64,000 nt of DNA, taken from NCBI GenBank assembly GCA_037127915.1, contig JBAXXL010000016.1, positions 22,267-86,266 on the forward strand, in the 5' to 3' direction. The DNA comes from JBAXXL01 sp037127915. GTDB taxonomy: Bacteria > Bacteroidota > Ignavibacteria > Kapaibacteriales > UBA2268. Shown here one piece after another: positions 25,854 to 34,190 of this stretch. The first letter of the stretch is position 1. Each line of letters opens with the position of its first letter. The notes under the pieces were generated by a model, which was given only the letters and a program-made list of their open reading frames with translations, was not told the origin of the DNA and did not search any database. Both the position numbers and the translations under genes were made by a program.

Positions 25854-26870
25854 ATGTACCAATTTGAAAATCCTCAGATAATAAAACCTGAATTTATATT
25901 CGTAGAAAAGCTTTTGGAATCGCCGGCAAAGCTTGTATCATTAACAGATGATATAGGATTTAAAAATAGAATATGCGATAAAAACCTGCATAGACCTCAA
26001 CTTGCATTGGCCGGTTTTACAGAATTATTTACCTTTAGCAGGGTGCAAATTTGCGGTAATACAGAAATTCAATACTTAACAAGTTTATCGGAACCGGATA
26101 AAAGAAAAGCTTTCGCAGGTATTACAAAGTTTCCTGTTCCATGTATTATAGTTACAAACACACATCCAATGTCCGGAACTTTGATTCAAATGGCTAAAGA
26201 GGCAGGCATCTGTGTTTTTTCCAGTGAATACGAGACTACTGAAGTTTATTCAATGATATCGGAGTTTTTAACTGATCAATTTGCTGAACAAATGTCGGTT
26301 CATGGCTCATTCGTTGATATATATGGAATCGGGATGTTATTTGTTGGTAAAAGCGGTATAGGAAAAAGCGAAATCACATTGGATTTAGTAGAAAGAGGCC
26401 ATCGTTTGGTTGCCGATGATGTTGTGATTTTTACTAAAAGAAAAGAAGATGTATTAATGGGAACAGGAACTGATATAGCTGGTCATTTTATGGAAATTCG
26501 GGGTTTAGGGATAATTGATGTAAAGGCAATGTTCGGATTGAAAGCTATTCGTTTCCAAAAAAGATTAGAAGTTATAGTGGAACTCGAAAATTGGGAACCC
26601 GGAATGGAATATACTCGTACAGGATTGGAGAATGAACCCGTCAAAATACTCGATGTTAACGTTAACTATATTAAATTACCTATCATTCCCGGTAAAAACA
26701 TAACAGTTATTTCGGAAGTAATTGCTATTAATTATCTAATGAATACTTATGGGCACAATGCCGCTCAAACATTTTCAGATAGTTTGATGACGAAAATAGA
26801 AAATAGGAAAAAACATCCACAGGCTTATGAAGATATTCGTATGGTTAAGTATTTTTTGGATGAGGAATAG
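25854..26870 (+). CDS. hprK: HPr kinase/phosphorylase
   Basis: A 338-residue bifunctional kinase/phosphorylase. The C-terminal half has the HprK Walker A GKSGIGKSE (165-173), preceded by SVHGSFVDIYGIGML with His150, then RGHRLVADDVV and the signature MEIRGLGIIDVKAMFG. It phosphorylates HPr on Ser46. In bacteria with few or no sugar PTS systems, hprK usually accompanies regulatory HPr proteins rather than sugar uptake; no ptsH is present here. The first Gly-x-Ser position of the P-loop reads Gly-Lys-Ser where Gly-Asp/Glu-Ser is common. It ends next to the convergent YgjP-type gene. Confidence 0.93.
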   Translation: MYQFENPQIIKPEFIFVEKLLESPAKLVSLTDDIGFKNRICDKNLHRPQLALAGFTELFTFSRVQICGNTEIQYLTSLSEPDKRKAFAGITKFPVPCIIVTNTHPMSGTLIQMAKEAGICVFSSEYETTEVYSMISEFLTDQFAEQMSVHGSFVDIYGIGMLFVGKSGIGKSEITLDLVERGHRLVADDVVIFTKRKEDVLMGTGTDIAGHFMEIRGLGIIDVKAMFGLKAIRFQKRLEVIVELENWEPGMEYTRTGLENEPVKILDVNVNYIKLPIIPGKNITVISEVIAINYLMNTYGHNAAQTFSDSLMTKIENRKKHPQAYEDIRMVKYFLDEE

Positions 26871-27563
26871 TTAGATCCATTGCATTTTTGGGCTGTTCTT
26901 TTTTAACCAGGAATCATGTTCCCGGTAATCAGGCATTATCCTTTTGACTATATCATAGAATTTTGAAGAATGATTCATTTCGAATCTATGTGCTAATTCA
27001 TGGACAATTACGCTGTCAATTGTTTTGGGTGGAGCCATAACTAAACGGAATGAAAAATTTACATTACCTTTGCTCGTACACGAACCCCAGCGGCTTTGAG
27101 CAGAGGTAATTTTGACGCTTTTAATATCAATTTTTAATAGCTCCGCGATTTCAATAGTTCGAGGGGCTATTATTTTTTTTGCTTTTTGTTTATAGAACTG
27201 TGCAAAATATGCCGCGGCATTCTCACGACAATCTTCTGCCAAATAAAATGCTTTATTATGAAACCGCATTGCATACGCAGGATTGTCTTCAACTACTAAA
27301 GGATACTCTTCACCTAAAAAAAGAAAAGTCTCCCCAGTAAGAAATTCTTTTTTTATTATCGGGTTCTTTTGGTAATGATCTAATTTTGTTAAAATCCAAT
27401 TTGAATGTCTTTGGATCATCTGGTCAATATCATCTTTTTTCGCCCATAAAGGTGCTATAACGTTGATTTTACCGTTTTTTACTTCTAATCGAAAAGTCTT
27501 CCTTTCAGAGCGAATGACCTGATTGATTTCTATGCTTATATTATTTTCTTTGCCGCTATTCAT
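26871..27563 (-). CDS. YgjP-type metallopeptidase (M48-like, DUF45)
   Basis: A 230-residue protein with the zinc motif HELAH (188-192) and downstream NHSSKFY (His198 as likely third ligand). Upstream is SAQSRWGSCTSKGNVNFSFRL, the hallmark of the YgjP/DUF45 family. The N-terminal part (residues 1-120) is the usual beta-rich region. It has no signal peptide, so it acts in the cytoplasm. These proteins are linked by distribution to restriction or nucleoprotein repair in some genomes, but the substrate is not established. It is convergent with hprK, the two stop codons being adjacent. Confidence 0.88.
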   Translation of the reverse strand: MNSGKENNISIEINQVIRSERKTFRLEVKNGKINVIAPLWAKKDDIDQMIQRHSNWILTKLDHYQKNPIIKKEFLTGETFLFLGEEYPLVVEDNPAYAMRFHNKAFYLAEDCRENAAAYFAQFYKQKAKKIIAPRTIEIAELLKIDIKSVKITSAQSRWGSCTSKGNVNFSFRLVMAPPKTIDSVIVHELAHRFEMNHSSKFYDIVKRIMPDYREHDSWLKKNSPKMQWI

Positions 27564-27658
27564 AATACAAAATTACAAAATCGTACCTAATAAATTTTAA
27601 ATGTCGCAATAAAAATTTATATTTGCATTTTATATCTTGATAAGCTGGAATTTATAAG

Positions 27659-28939
27659 TTGGAAAGTACAAAAAAGAACGAAGATACTATTGCCGTAACC
27701 TTTATTAGAAAAGGCGAAAATAGAGATTTAGCATATGAATACCTTGATGAACTCTGTGAATTAGCAAAAACTGCGGGAGCGGAAATTGTTGAGAAATTTA
27801 CTCAAGAGCTTCAAGGTCCGAATAAAGCGACATTAATCGGCAAAGGTAAGGTAGAGGAAATAAAGGAATATATAGATGAAAACAATGTCCAATTAGTAAT
27901 ATTCGATGTTGATTTGTCACCTATGCAGGTGCGTAATTTGGAAAAAGCCTTCCAAATCAAGGTAATTGACCGCTCGGGGCTGATTCTTGATATATTTGCA
28001 AAAAGAGCTAGCTCGCTGGAGGCAAAAACACAAGTCGAATTGGCGCAAACACAGTATCTGCTTCCGAGGTTGACACGTATGTGGACCCATTTATCTAAGC
28101 AATTCGGTGGTATCGGTACAAAAGGTCCGGGTGAAACTCAGATAGAAACTGATAAGAGAATTTTGCGCGATAAAATTCAAGCCTTAAAAGAAAAGCTCAT
28201 CAATATAGAGTTGGTTCGCGAAACTCAGCGCAAGGGGAGAGTCGGTATTCCGCGCTTTGCTTTGGTGGGTTACACAAACTCGGGAAAATCTACTTTGATG
28301 AAGGCAATCACAGAAGCCGATGTATATATCAAAGATGAACTTTTTGCAACATTGGATACCACTGTTAGGACATTTGAATTGTCCGGTGGTGTTAAAGCAT
28401 TGCTCTCGGACACCGTAGGCTTTATTCGCAAATTACCCCATCATCTTGTGGCTTCCTTCCGTTCAACCTTAGCAGAAGCCGCAGAAGCCGATGTAATCAT
28501 CCATATAGTTGATGTGTCGCTTGAAAATTTCCGTGACCAATTAAAAACAGTTGAAACCACACTCGAATCATTGGATATTAAAGATAGACCGGTTTTGCTT
28601 GTCTTTAATAAAATCGATAAAATGGAAGAACGCTTAGGAATTACCGGAATAAAAGAAGAATATCCTGAATCGGTATTTATTTCTGCTACGCGGGGAATTA
28701 ATATACAGGGATTGCTTGATAAAATCAAAGAAATCTATGACAATAACAGCAACGATGTTTGGTTAAAATTGCCATATACAGAAATGAGCAAAATTAATCT
28801 GCTTTACGGATGTGGGCAGATACTTTCTCAGGATGATAAAGAAGACGGGTCTGTTTATTGTATCCGCCTGCAAAATGATAAATTGAGCTATTTCAAAAAT
28901 ATTTTTGGTGTCTTCGAAATAGAGAAAAATAAGCAATAA
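27659..28939 (+). CDS. hflX: Ribosome-associated GTPase HflX
   Basis: A 426-residue GTPase. The N-terminal HflX domain (ELQGPNKATLIGKGKVEEI) is followed by the family signature (FGGIGTKGPGETQIETDKR) and the G domain: G1 GYTNSGKST, G3 DTVGFIRKLPHHL, G4 NKID. HflX splits or rescues stalled 70S ribosomes under stress. The only start in this frame at the right place is TTG at 27659; no ATG precedes the conserved region. It is 95 bp from the divergent YgjP-type gene and appears monocistronic. Confidence 0.95.
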   Translation: MESTKKNEDTIAVTFIRKGENRDLAYEYLDELCELAKTAGAEIVEKFTQELQGPNKATLIGKGKVEEIKEYIDENNVQLVIFDVDLSPMQVRNLEKAFQIKVIDRSGLILDIFAKRASSLEAKTQVELAQTQYLLPRLTRMWTHLSKQFGGIGTKGPGETQIETDKRILRDKIQALKEKLINIELVRETQRKGRVGIPRFALVGYTNSGKSTLMKAITEADVYIKDELFATLDTTVRTFELSGGVKALLSDTVGFIRKLPHHLVASFRSTLAEAAEADVIIHIVDVSLENFRDQLKTVETTLESLDIKDRPVLLVFNKIDKMEERLGITGIKEEYPESVFISATRGINIQGLLDKIKEIYDNNSNDVWLKLPYTEMSKINLLYGCGQILSQDDKEDGSVYCIRLQNDKLSYFKNIFGVFEIEKNKQ

Positions 28940-29038
28940 TTATAAATCATAGAGAATAGAATATTGATAGTTTTTAAAATATTCGTAATTTCGGAAAAAT
29001 AATTTTTAAATTTATATAAATAAAATTTAGGAGCATAA

Positions 29039-31258
29039 ATGGACGTTGAAACGAACGTAAACACAGATTTACCGGAGAACGCGTACCGTGAACTCGAAGC
29101 GGGTGAAGAATACAAACCCGTGATGCCGTTAAGTTCTGTTATCAAAGAAGTAACCCCTTGGTCAGTATTTTGGGGTATTATCATGGCGATTGTATTTTCG
29201 GGTGCCGCCGCATTTTCAGGTCTGAAAATCGGTCAAGTTATCGAAGCCGCCATACCAATTTCGATTATCGCAGTAGGATTAAGCACAGCATTCAAGAAAA
29301 AAAATATGCTGGGTCAAAATGTAATTATTCAATCTATCGGTGGAAGCTCCGGTGTAGTAGTTGCAGGTGCAATTTTTACAATTCCGGGCTTATACATTTT
29401 AGGTTTGGATGTTAATTTCTTTCATATCTTCATAGCCGCATTTTTGGGTGCTTGCCTTGGTATATTATTCTTAATACCTTTTAGAAGATATTTCGTAAAA
29501 GATATGCACGGAAAATTTCCATTCCCTGAAGCTAAAGCTACAACAGAAATTCTAATGTCGGGCGAAAAGGGTGGTAATCAAGCCAAGGCATTAATCGTCA
29601 GTGGTCTAATTGCCGGTATATACGATTTTATTTGTATTTATACGGGGCTGTTTGCTGAAGAATTTACTTCGCGTGTTGTTGGATGGGGCGCTCAGGTAGC
29701 CGATAAATCCAAAATTTTATTCCGCTTTGGTGTCAGCCCGCTAATAGTTGGTTTTGGTTATTTAGTTGGTTTAAGATACTCATTGATTATTGCAATGGGT
29801 TCACTATTCGCATGGTTTGTGTTAGTACCGCTATTTAATCAAGCCGCATTAATGGCTGGCAGTAACTTTTTTGCAGGAATGGCACCGGAAATCATTTTCA
29901 AAGAATATGTCCGCTATATCGGTATCGGTGCTATTGCAATGGCTGGTATGATTGGTATTGTGAAATCATCCAAAGTTATCGGCTCCGCATTCAAATTAGC
30001 ATTTGGCAGTATTTTTGGTAAATCTGATGCGGATGAAACTGTTGAACGTACGCAACGTGATATAAAAATGTCATTTATTATGATGATGATTGCTTTAACA
30101 GCAATTGCACTTTTAGTATTTTTGATCACAGGCTTCAATATTAGTCTTGCTCAAGCAGTTGTGGCATTTTTAACTATTGTAATAATTTCATTTCTGTTTA
30201 CAACCGTTGCCGCAAATGCTATAGCCATTGTTGGTTCCAATCCTGTTTCCGGTATGACTTTGATGACTTTGCTTATCGCATCGTTCACTTTCGCCGCTAT
30301 GGGATTGAAAGGCAATTCCGGTATGACTACAACATTGGTACTCGGCGGAATTGTTTGTACTGCTTTGTCAGTAGCCGGTGGTTTTATCACAGATTTAAAA
30401 GTCGGTTATTGGCTGGGTTCAACACCACGCAAACAAGAATCCTGGAAATTCTTAGGTATGCTTGTATCAGCCGCTACGGTTGGTGTGGTTATTTTTATGC
30501 TTAATAGCACTTTTGGTTTTACGGATAACGATTATTTAGTTAATCAAAAAATATTCACAAGAACAGAAATTAAATCCGTCGTAGATAGCACAGCAAGTCC
30601 TGAACTTATGGCTCGTTATAAAGCGGAAAAGAAAAACGCTAAACCGCTTGTTGCTCCTCAAGCAAATGCTATGGCGGCTGTCATTTCTCCAATAATGAGT
30701 GATAAACAAGAAGTTAAGACAATTCGTGCGCAAAATATAAATGGCGTACTTGTACCAGCTGATAAAAAAGTAAAAGGTGAAATAATTGCCGCAATCACCA
30801 ATGCAAAGGGCGAACTTGTTCCTGCGGGCAAAACTGAGAAAGAAAAAGCTAATGAAAAAATATTCCTATATTTATTAGGTGCTTTAGTTGCATTACTATT
30901 GAATTTCATTGGTATTCCACCTTTGGCGTTTGCTTTAGGTATGTATTTGCCGCTACAATTGAATACTCCTTTGGTCGCCGGTGGTCTGTTGGCTTATTAC
31001 GTTTCTAAGAGTTCGAAAGATAAAGCAATCTCTTTAAAACGCGAACAGCGCGGAACATTGATTGCATCGGGTTTCATAGCCGGTGCCGCACTATTCGGTA
31101 TTATAGGCGCTTTACTTAAATTCTTCGGTGTGAATATTTGGCTTGGTTTATGGGATAAAAACCTCATAGGCGGTGAAATTGCAGCACTTGTTGCTTTCGT
31201 TGTATTATTCTTATACTTTGTTTGGGATACATACAGAGCTGACAAAATCAAAGAATAG
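29039..31258 (+). CDS. OPT family oligopeptide/metal-chelate transporter
   Basis: A 739-residue integral membrane protein with about 16 hydrophobic segments. The beginning (ITPW-like VTPWSVFWGIIMAIVFSGAA, then LKIGQVIEAAIPISI) and the loop KFPFPEAKATTEIL are characteristic of the bacterial OPT family, which imports oligopeptides or peptide-like metal chelators with protons. A hydrophilic Lys/Ala-rich insert (about 510-600) lies between membrane blocks and is predicted cytoplasmic or periplasmic. AGGAG precedes ATG at 29039. A strong terminator follows, so it is monocistronic. The substrate is unknown. Confidence 0.92.
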   Translation: MDVETNVNTDLPENAYRELEAGEEYKPVMPLSSVIKEVTPWSVFWGIIMAIVFSGAAAFSGLKIGQVIEAAIPISIIAVGLSTAFKKKNMLGQNVIIQSIGGSSGVVVAGAIFTIPGLYILGLDVNFFHIFIAAFLGACLGILFLIPFRRYFVKDMHGKFPFPEAKATTEILMSGEKGGNQAKALIVSGLIAGIYDFICIYTGLFAEEFTSRVVGWGAQVADKSKILFRFGVSPLIVGFGYLVGLRYSLIIAMGSLFAWFVLVPLFNQAALMAGSNFFAGMAPEIIFKEYVRYIGIGAIAMAGMIGIVKSSKVIGSAFKLAFGSIFGKSDADETVERTQRDIKMSFIMMMIALTAIALLVFLITGFNISLAQAVVAFLTIVIISFLFTTVAANAIAIVGSNPVSGMTLMTLLIASFTFAAMGLKGNSGMTTTLVLGGIVCTALSVAGGFITDLKVGYWLGSTPRKQESWKFLGMLVSAATVGVVIFMLNSTFGFTDNDYLVNQKIFTRTEIKSVVDSTASPELMARYKAEKKNAKPLVAPQANAMAAVISPIMSDKQEVKTIRAQNINGVLVPADKKVKGEIIAAITNAKGELVPAGKTEKEKANEKIFLYLLGALVALLLNFIGIPPLAFALGMYLPLQLNTPLVAGGLLAYYVSKSSKDKAISLKREQRGTLIASGFIAGAALFGIIGALLKFFGVNIWLGLWDKNLIGGEIAALVAFVVLFLYFVWDTYRADKIKE

Positions 31259-31325
31259 TTTTTTAAGTTTATTAGGTTCGTAAAGTTCATAAAGATCATA
31301 AAGTAATGAATTAACGAATAAATTT

Positions 31326-31365
31326 AACTGGTTGCTAAGCACTTGCTTGGTAACCAGTTTTTTTT
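31326..31365 (+). terminator. Intrinsic terminator after OPT gene
   Basis: AACTGGTTGC...GGTAACCAG forms a stem around CTAAGCACTTGCTTG (31326-31357), followed by nine or so T (31358-31366). Confidence 0.88.
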
Positions 31366-31400
31366 GGTCAGAACGAGGATTTGTGGGATTGTCATAATCA

Positions 31401-31432
31401 GGATAGCTAGGATTTGAGGATTAACAGGATAA
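31401..31432. repeat. Short dispersed repeat, copy A
   Basis: GGATAGCTAGGATTTGAGGA followed by TTAACAGGAT. The same element with a few changes occurs at 45164-45194. In both places it lies just upstream of the duplicated promoter block. Confidence 0.7.
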
Positions 31433-31461
31433 AAAAAAGAAATTGATATATTTTCCACGAA

Positions 31462-31526
31462 TAATTTGAATAATATATCCGAATTACTTATTTTTGATTG
31501 TTGTTTAAATTAATTATCTAAAATAT
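31462..31526 (+). promoter_or_regulatory. Duplicated promoter block, copy A
   Basis: About 65 bp nearly identical to 45428-45491. It contains an ideal Bacteroidota promoter: TTTG at 31465-31468 and TATTTTTG at 31489-31496 with a 20-bp spacer. It drives the lipoprotein gene at 31536. Weaker similarity extends upstream to about 31440. Confidence 0.8.
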
Positions 31527-31535
31527 AGGATAGAT

Positions 31536-32195
31536 ATGAAAAAAAATACGATTCTGATTTCATTAATTATGATTTTTGCTTTTCTAGGGGCTTGTAATCA
31601 AACCGAAAAAACCAAAAAAATGCCAACATTAAGTTTCAATTCGAAAGTAGTTGAGATTAATAAACCTGTATTTTATCATAATTCTGCAGTTTATGCTGTT
31701 AGAAAATATAATTATTGTTTAAAATTATCAAATTTCGATATGTATGATGGTGAAAATATATTTTCTTATTCTTGGAAAAAAAAATATCATTATTTACAAG
31801 AAACTGATTTAGAAATAGTATTTACTCGGGAAAGATTGTCAAAACCCTTTGTTGTAAAACCAGAGAATTGTTTGATCGGTGGTAAATTTATAAATAAAAA
31901 TCTCAGGGCCTTTTTCATTTGTTGGCAAAACAAACCAATAAGATTAAAAAAAGATGAGAGAAATTATTTTGAATGGGAAATATCTGAAATGACAGATTCC
32001 TTATTTACAAATCTTTCAAAAGAGCAAATAAAGGAATTATTTCCAAAATTTAAAGGGAACTATTCATATCGTAAAGTTGATTCTATATATATTTATTACG
32101 ATGATAGTATGATTAATTGTAAATTTTTCAACACGATTAAATTCAAGAATTATCAATTAGGTTTAGAGAAAATGGTATTTCGTTTTATCCATTAA
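31536..32195 (+). CDS. Hypothetical lipoprotein
   Basis: A 219-residue protein with signal peptide MKKNTILISLIMIFAFLGAC and lipobox Cys20. The mature part is rich in Lys, Tyr, Phe and Asn and shows no motif I recognise. It is expressed from the duplicated promoter block and is followed within 50 bp by a broken Rhs tip. The bases just before it (AAATAT) and just after it (CAAATATGGTTTGTT) correspond to sequence that is contiguous at the second copy of this locus (45482-45499), so the gene looks inserted into, or retained from, an Rhs-related locus. Codon use is very AT-rich. Function unknown. Confidence 0.65.
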   Translation: MKKNTILISLIMIFAFLGACNQTEKTKKMPTLSFNSKVVEINKPVFYHNSAVYAVRKYNYCLKLSNFDMYDGENIFSYSWKKKYHYLQETDLEIVFTRERLSKPFVVKPENCLIGGKFINKNLRAFFICWQNKPIRLKKDERNYFEWEISEMTDSLFTNLSKEQIKELFPKFKGNYSYRKVDSIYIYYDDSMINCKFFNTIKFKNYQLGLEKMVFRFIH

Positions 32196-32242
32196 TCAAA
32201 TATGGTTTGTTAAAATATTACAATTCTTCTTTGAATACAACA

Positions 32243-32291
32243 GCTTCACCTCGCCGGATGTGCTGTTGGAGAATACAATAAATCCAACAAT
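32243..32291 (+). pseudogene. Rhs tip remnant (copy A)
   Basis: 49 bp identical at 47 positions to 46476-46524. It encodes the end of an Rhs core (FTSPDVLxE) followed by NTINPT, the junction with a DUF4160 start seen intact at 46436-46771. No open frame surrounds it here, so it is a relic. It is GC-richer than its surroundings. Confidence 0.8.
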
Positions 32292-32335
32292 TATTCTTCA
32301 AAAAAAAATAAAGTTAAACAAAAAATAATAATAAG

Positions 32336-32581
32336 ATGATTTATAAAGCAAATTATACGAAGATCGACTGTGGTTAAATGGGACAGCTTTTAGAATGGCC
32401 TGAAGTAGTAACCGAAGGTAATAGTTTAGAAGATTGCCGAAAAATGCTAAAAGATGCTTTTGAGCAAATGGTTTTGGCATATCACGAATTAGGATTGGAT
32501 GTACCGCACGAAACCAGGATTTTAGAAGAAATGAATGTTGAATTAGATTATGGGAAAGATATCAATAAATTCAAACTTTAA
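32336..32581 (+). pseudogene. HicB-like antitoxin with in-frame stop (32378-32581 still open)
   Basis: ATG at 32336 begins MIYKANYTKIDCG, the usual HicB N-terminus, but an in-frame TAA at 32375-32377 stops it. The next codon is ATG (32378), which opens a 67-residue frame, MGQLLEWPEVVTEGNSLEDC, continuing the HicB ribonuclease-H-like fold. Re-initiation could therefore make a protein lacking the first strand. No HicA toxin is adjacent. A functional orphan antitoxin is possible but decay is more likely. It lies 45 bp after the Rhs tip remnant, in the position expected for an Rhs-associated payload. Confidence 0.7.
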
Positions 32582-32606
32582 AAAGAAATTAAATAGGGGA
32601 AAAAAA

Positions 32607-33023
32607 ATGAAGCGAGTCTCAAATTTTTATATAATACTTTTAATAACTACGATGTTCCTATGCAGTTATTCATTACTATATGATGAATATTTGTATGAGT
32701 TAACATATGTCAAATATTTACCAAATTATAAGAAAGAAGTCCCCTATCAAACCTTTAACAAATCAGGAGAGATTACAAATCTTGATGATCACCCAATGAG
32801 AAGCGACTTATTAAGTTATGCTCCACTTTATGGCCGTGTTTTGTATTACGTTAGAATAGTTAATTTTTTTTTGGTACCGATTTTGTTTTGCCTAATTTCT
32901 TTAATAGCAATTGTTTTTTTGGTGAAGTACAGAAAGAATTTGCATTATAAAAGTTTGGTTATTCCTATTGTTTTATACATTGGTATTATTATTGTAATGC
33001 GAAATACAAATTTCTTTGATTAG
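32607..33023 (+). CDS. Hypothetical small membrane protein
   Basis: The open frame extends from 32550, but ATG at 32607 has AGGGGAAA upstream and gives MKRVSNFYIILLITTMFLCS, a membrane segment at the start, so that start is chosen (138 residues). Two more hydrophobic stretches lie near the C-terminus (FFLVPILFCLISLIAIVFLV and the segment after YRKNLHYKS), leaving a periplasmic loop of about 65 residues containing LYDEYLYELTYVKYLPNYKK. No family is recognised. The gene follows the hicB relic and ends at a hairpin terminator. Confidence 0.6.
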   Translation: MKRVSNFYIILLITTMFLCSYSLLYDEYLYELTYVKYLPNYKKEVPYQTFNKSGEITNLDDHPMRSDLLSYAPLYGRVLYYVRIVNFFLVPILFCLISLIAIVFLVKYRKNLHYKSLVIPIVLYIGIIIVMRNTNFFD

Positions 33024-33066
33024 AAATAGGTTAAGTTGCTAATATGGGATTGTTATTGTGAAACCT

Positions 33067-33097
33067 AAGGCTATCACCAAAGAGGGTAGCCTTCTTT
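33067..33097 (+). terminator. Intrinsic terminator
   Basis: AAGGCTA (33067-33073) pairs with TAGCCTT (33087-33093), followed by CTTTT. It ends the small membrane protein gene. Confidence 0.75.
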
Positions 33098-33188
33098 TGA
33101 GACCTCATTACAAAAAAATAATCCCTCTGATATCCACTTTTGGCATAATATGTGCTTTTACTTTGTTTTTAAATAAACAATAGTAGAG

Positions 33189-33530
33189 ATGCTAAGAACA
33201 AAAAATGATATTTCCGTAATAGCAGGCTTTGAAAGCCTCACAAAAGCAAATTCCCTTTTCAAGGTTAGGGGAGATTCTATGATTAATGCCGGTATCGAAA
33301 GCGGCGATTATCTCTTAGTTTCTTCATCAATTAAACCGAAAGATGGGGAAATTGCTGTTATTGGATTCGATGGTTATTTATTAGTCAAGCGAGTCTATTT
33401 CTACCGGAATACCATTAAGCTAATCTCTGAAAACCCAAAATATAAGCCATTACTGATTAACAAGATCAATAAAATAAATTACCTAGGTAAAGTTCTTTCG
33501 AGTATTAAAGAATTGCCCTCCATAGCATAG
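33189..33530 (+). CDS. umuD: UmuD-like S24 peptidase
   Basis: A 113-residue protein with the LexA/UmuD serine-lysine protease core: nucleophile Ser30 in VRGDSMINAGIESGD and general base Lys67 in YLLVKRVY, 37 residues apart as in E. coli UmuD (Ser60, Lys97). A possible self-cleavage bond Ala12-Gly13 lies in VIAGFES, giving a much shorter N-terminal arm than UmuD's 24 residues. There is no DNA-binding domain, so it is not LexA. UmuD partners the DNA polymerase V subunit UmuC, but no umuC is next to it; a terminator follows directly. Function as a polymerase accessory is inferred. Confidence 0.85.
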   Translation: MLRTKNDISVIAGFESLTKANSLFKVRGDSMINAGIESGDYLLVSSSIKPKDGEIAVIGFDGYLLVKRVYFYRNTIKLISENPKYKPLLINKINKINYLGKVLSSIKELPSIA

Positions 33531-33558
33531 CAGGGATGATACGCCCCATTGCTTGGTT

Positions 33559-33595
33559 TCCGCTGTTGCTTCCCCCGCCTCAGCGGATTTTTTTT
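33559..33595 (+). terminator. Intrinsic terminator of umuD-like gene
   Basis: TCCGCTG (33559-33565) pairs with CAGCGGA (33581-33587), followed by eight T. This separates the umuD-like gene from the RDD protein gene. Confidence 0.88.
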
Positions 33596-33669
33596 GCAAA
33601 CTTTTTTGTATTTTAGCAGTTCTAAAGGTTGTACCTTTTTGTATTTGTATATATGAATCTTGGTGCTAT

Positions 33670-34104
33670 ATGAATGTAAAATTTGCCGGTTTTTGGATAC
33701 GAGCTTTTGCCTCGTTATTGGATTTAATCATTTGGTGTATATTCTTTTTCCCAACTACTTATATAGTCAAAGGAACATGGTTAATGACAAAAGAAGACCA
33801 CTTATGGGGGATTTTCGATCCGCTTTGTGGGATGTTTCTTGGGATTATATTCTTATATTGGATCGTATTAGAAACATTTTTAGGAGGAACGGTGGGTAAA
33901 CTCCTGCTTGGTCTTCGTGTTACTAACGACGAGTTTAGTAAAATATCATTTGAGCAGAGTATATTACGAAATGGAATCCGCTTGATTGATGGTTTACCGT
34001 GCTTCAATTTATTAGGAATTTTCAGCATAATTTTATCGAAAGAAAAACAACGAATTGGTGATAAAGTTGCCAAAACATTTGTTGTATATAAAAACAGCTT
34101 ATGA
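33670..34104 (+). CDS. RDD family membrane protein
   Basis: The open frame begins at 33553 within the preceding terminator, but ATG at 33670 starts MNVKFAGFWIRAFASLLDLI, the conserved N-terminus of RDD proteins (Arg and two Asp), so this start is chosen (144 residues). Three hydrophobic segments are visible (about 10-32, 58-80 and 118-135), and the motif GGTVGKLLLGLRV is typical. RDD proteins are small inner-membrane proteins of uncertain role, sometimes ion exchangers. It is monocistronic by position. Confidence 0.88.
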   Translation: MNVKFAGFWIRAFASLLDLIIWCIFFFPTTYIVKGTWLMTKEDHLWGIFDPLCGMFLGIIFLYWIVLETFLGGTVGKLLLGLRVTNDEFSKISFEQSILRNGIRLIDGLPCFNLLGIFSIILSKEKQRIGDKVAKTFVVYKNSL

Positions 34105-34190
34105 ATGAAATGTTGATTTGGTAAATCTTGACATTATTAGTAATTTGCATATATTAAAAATTAAATAATACATATTAAAAAAGGAAATTT

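Noticed and set aside
28441..30909. Minus-strand frames within hflX and the OPT gene
   Set aside because: Ser/Ile-rich shadows of well-recognised plus-strand genes.
33553..33669. N-terminal extension of the RDD protein
   Set aside because: It falls in the umuD-like terminator and shows no conservation-like pattern; the RDD consensus starts at the ATG at 33670.
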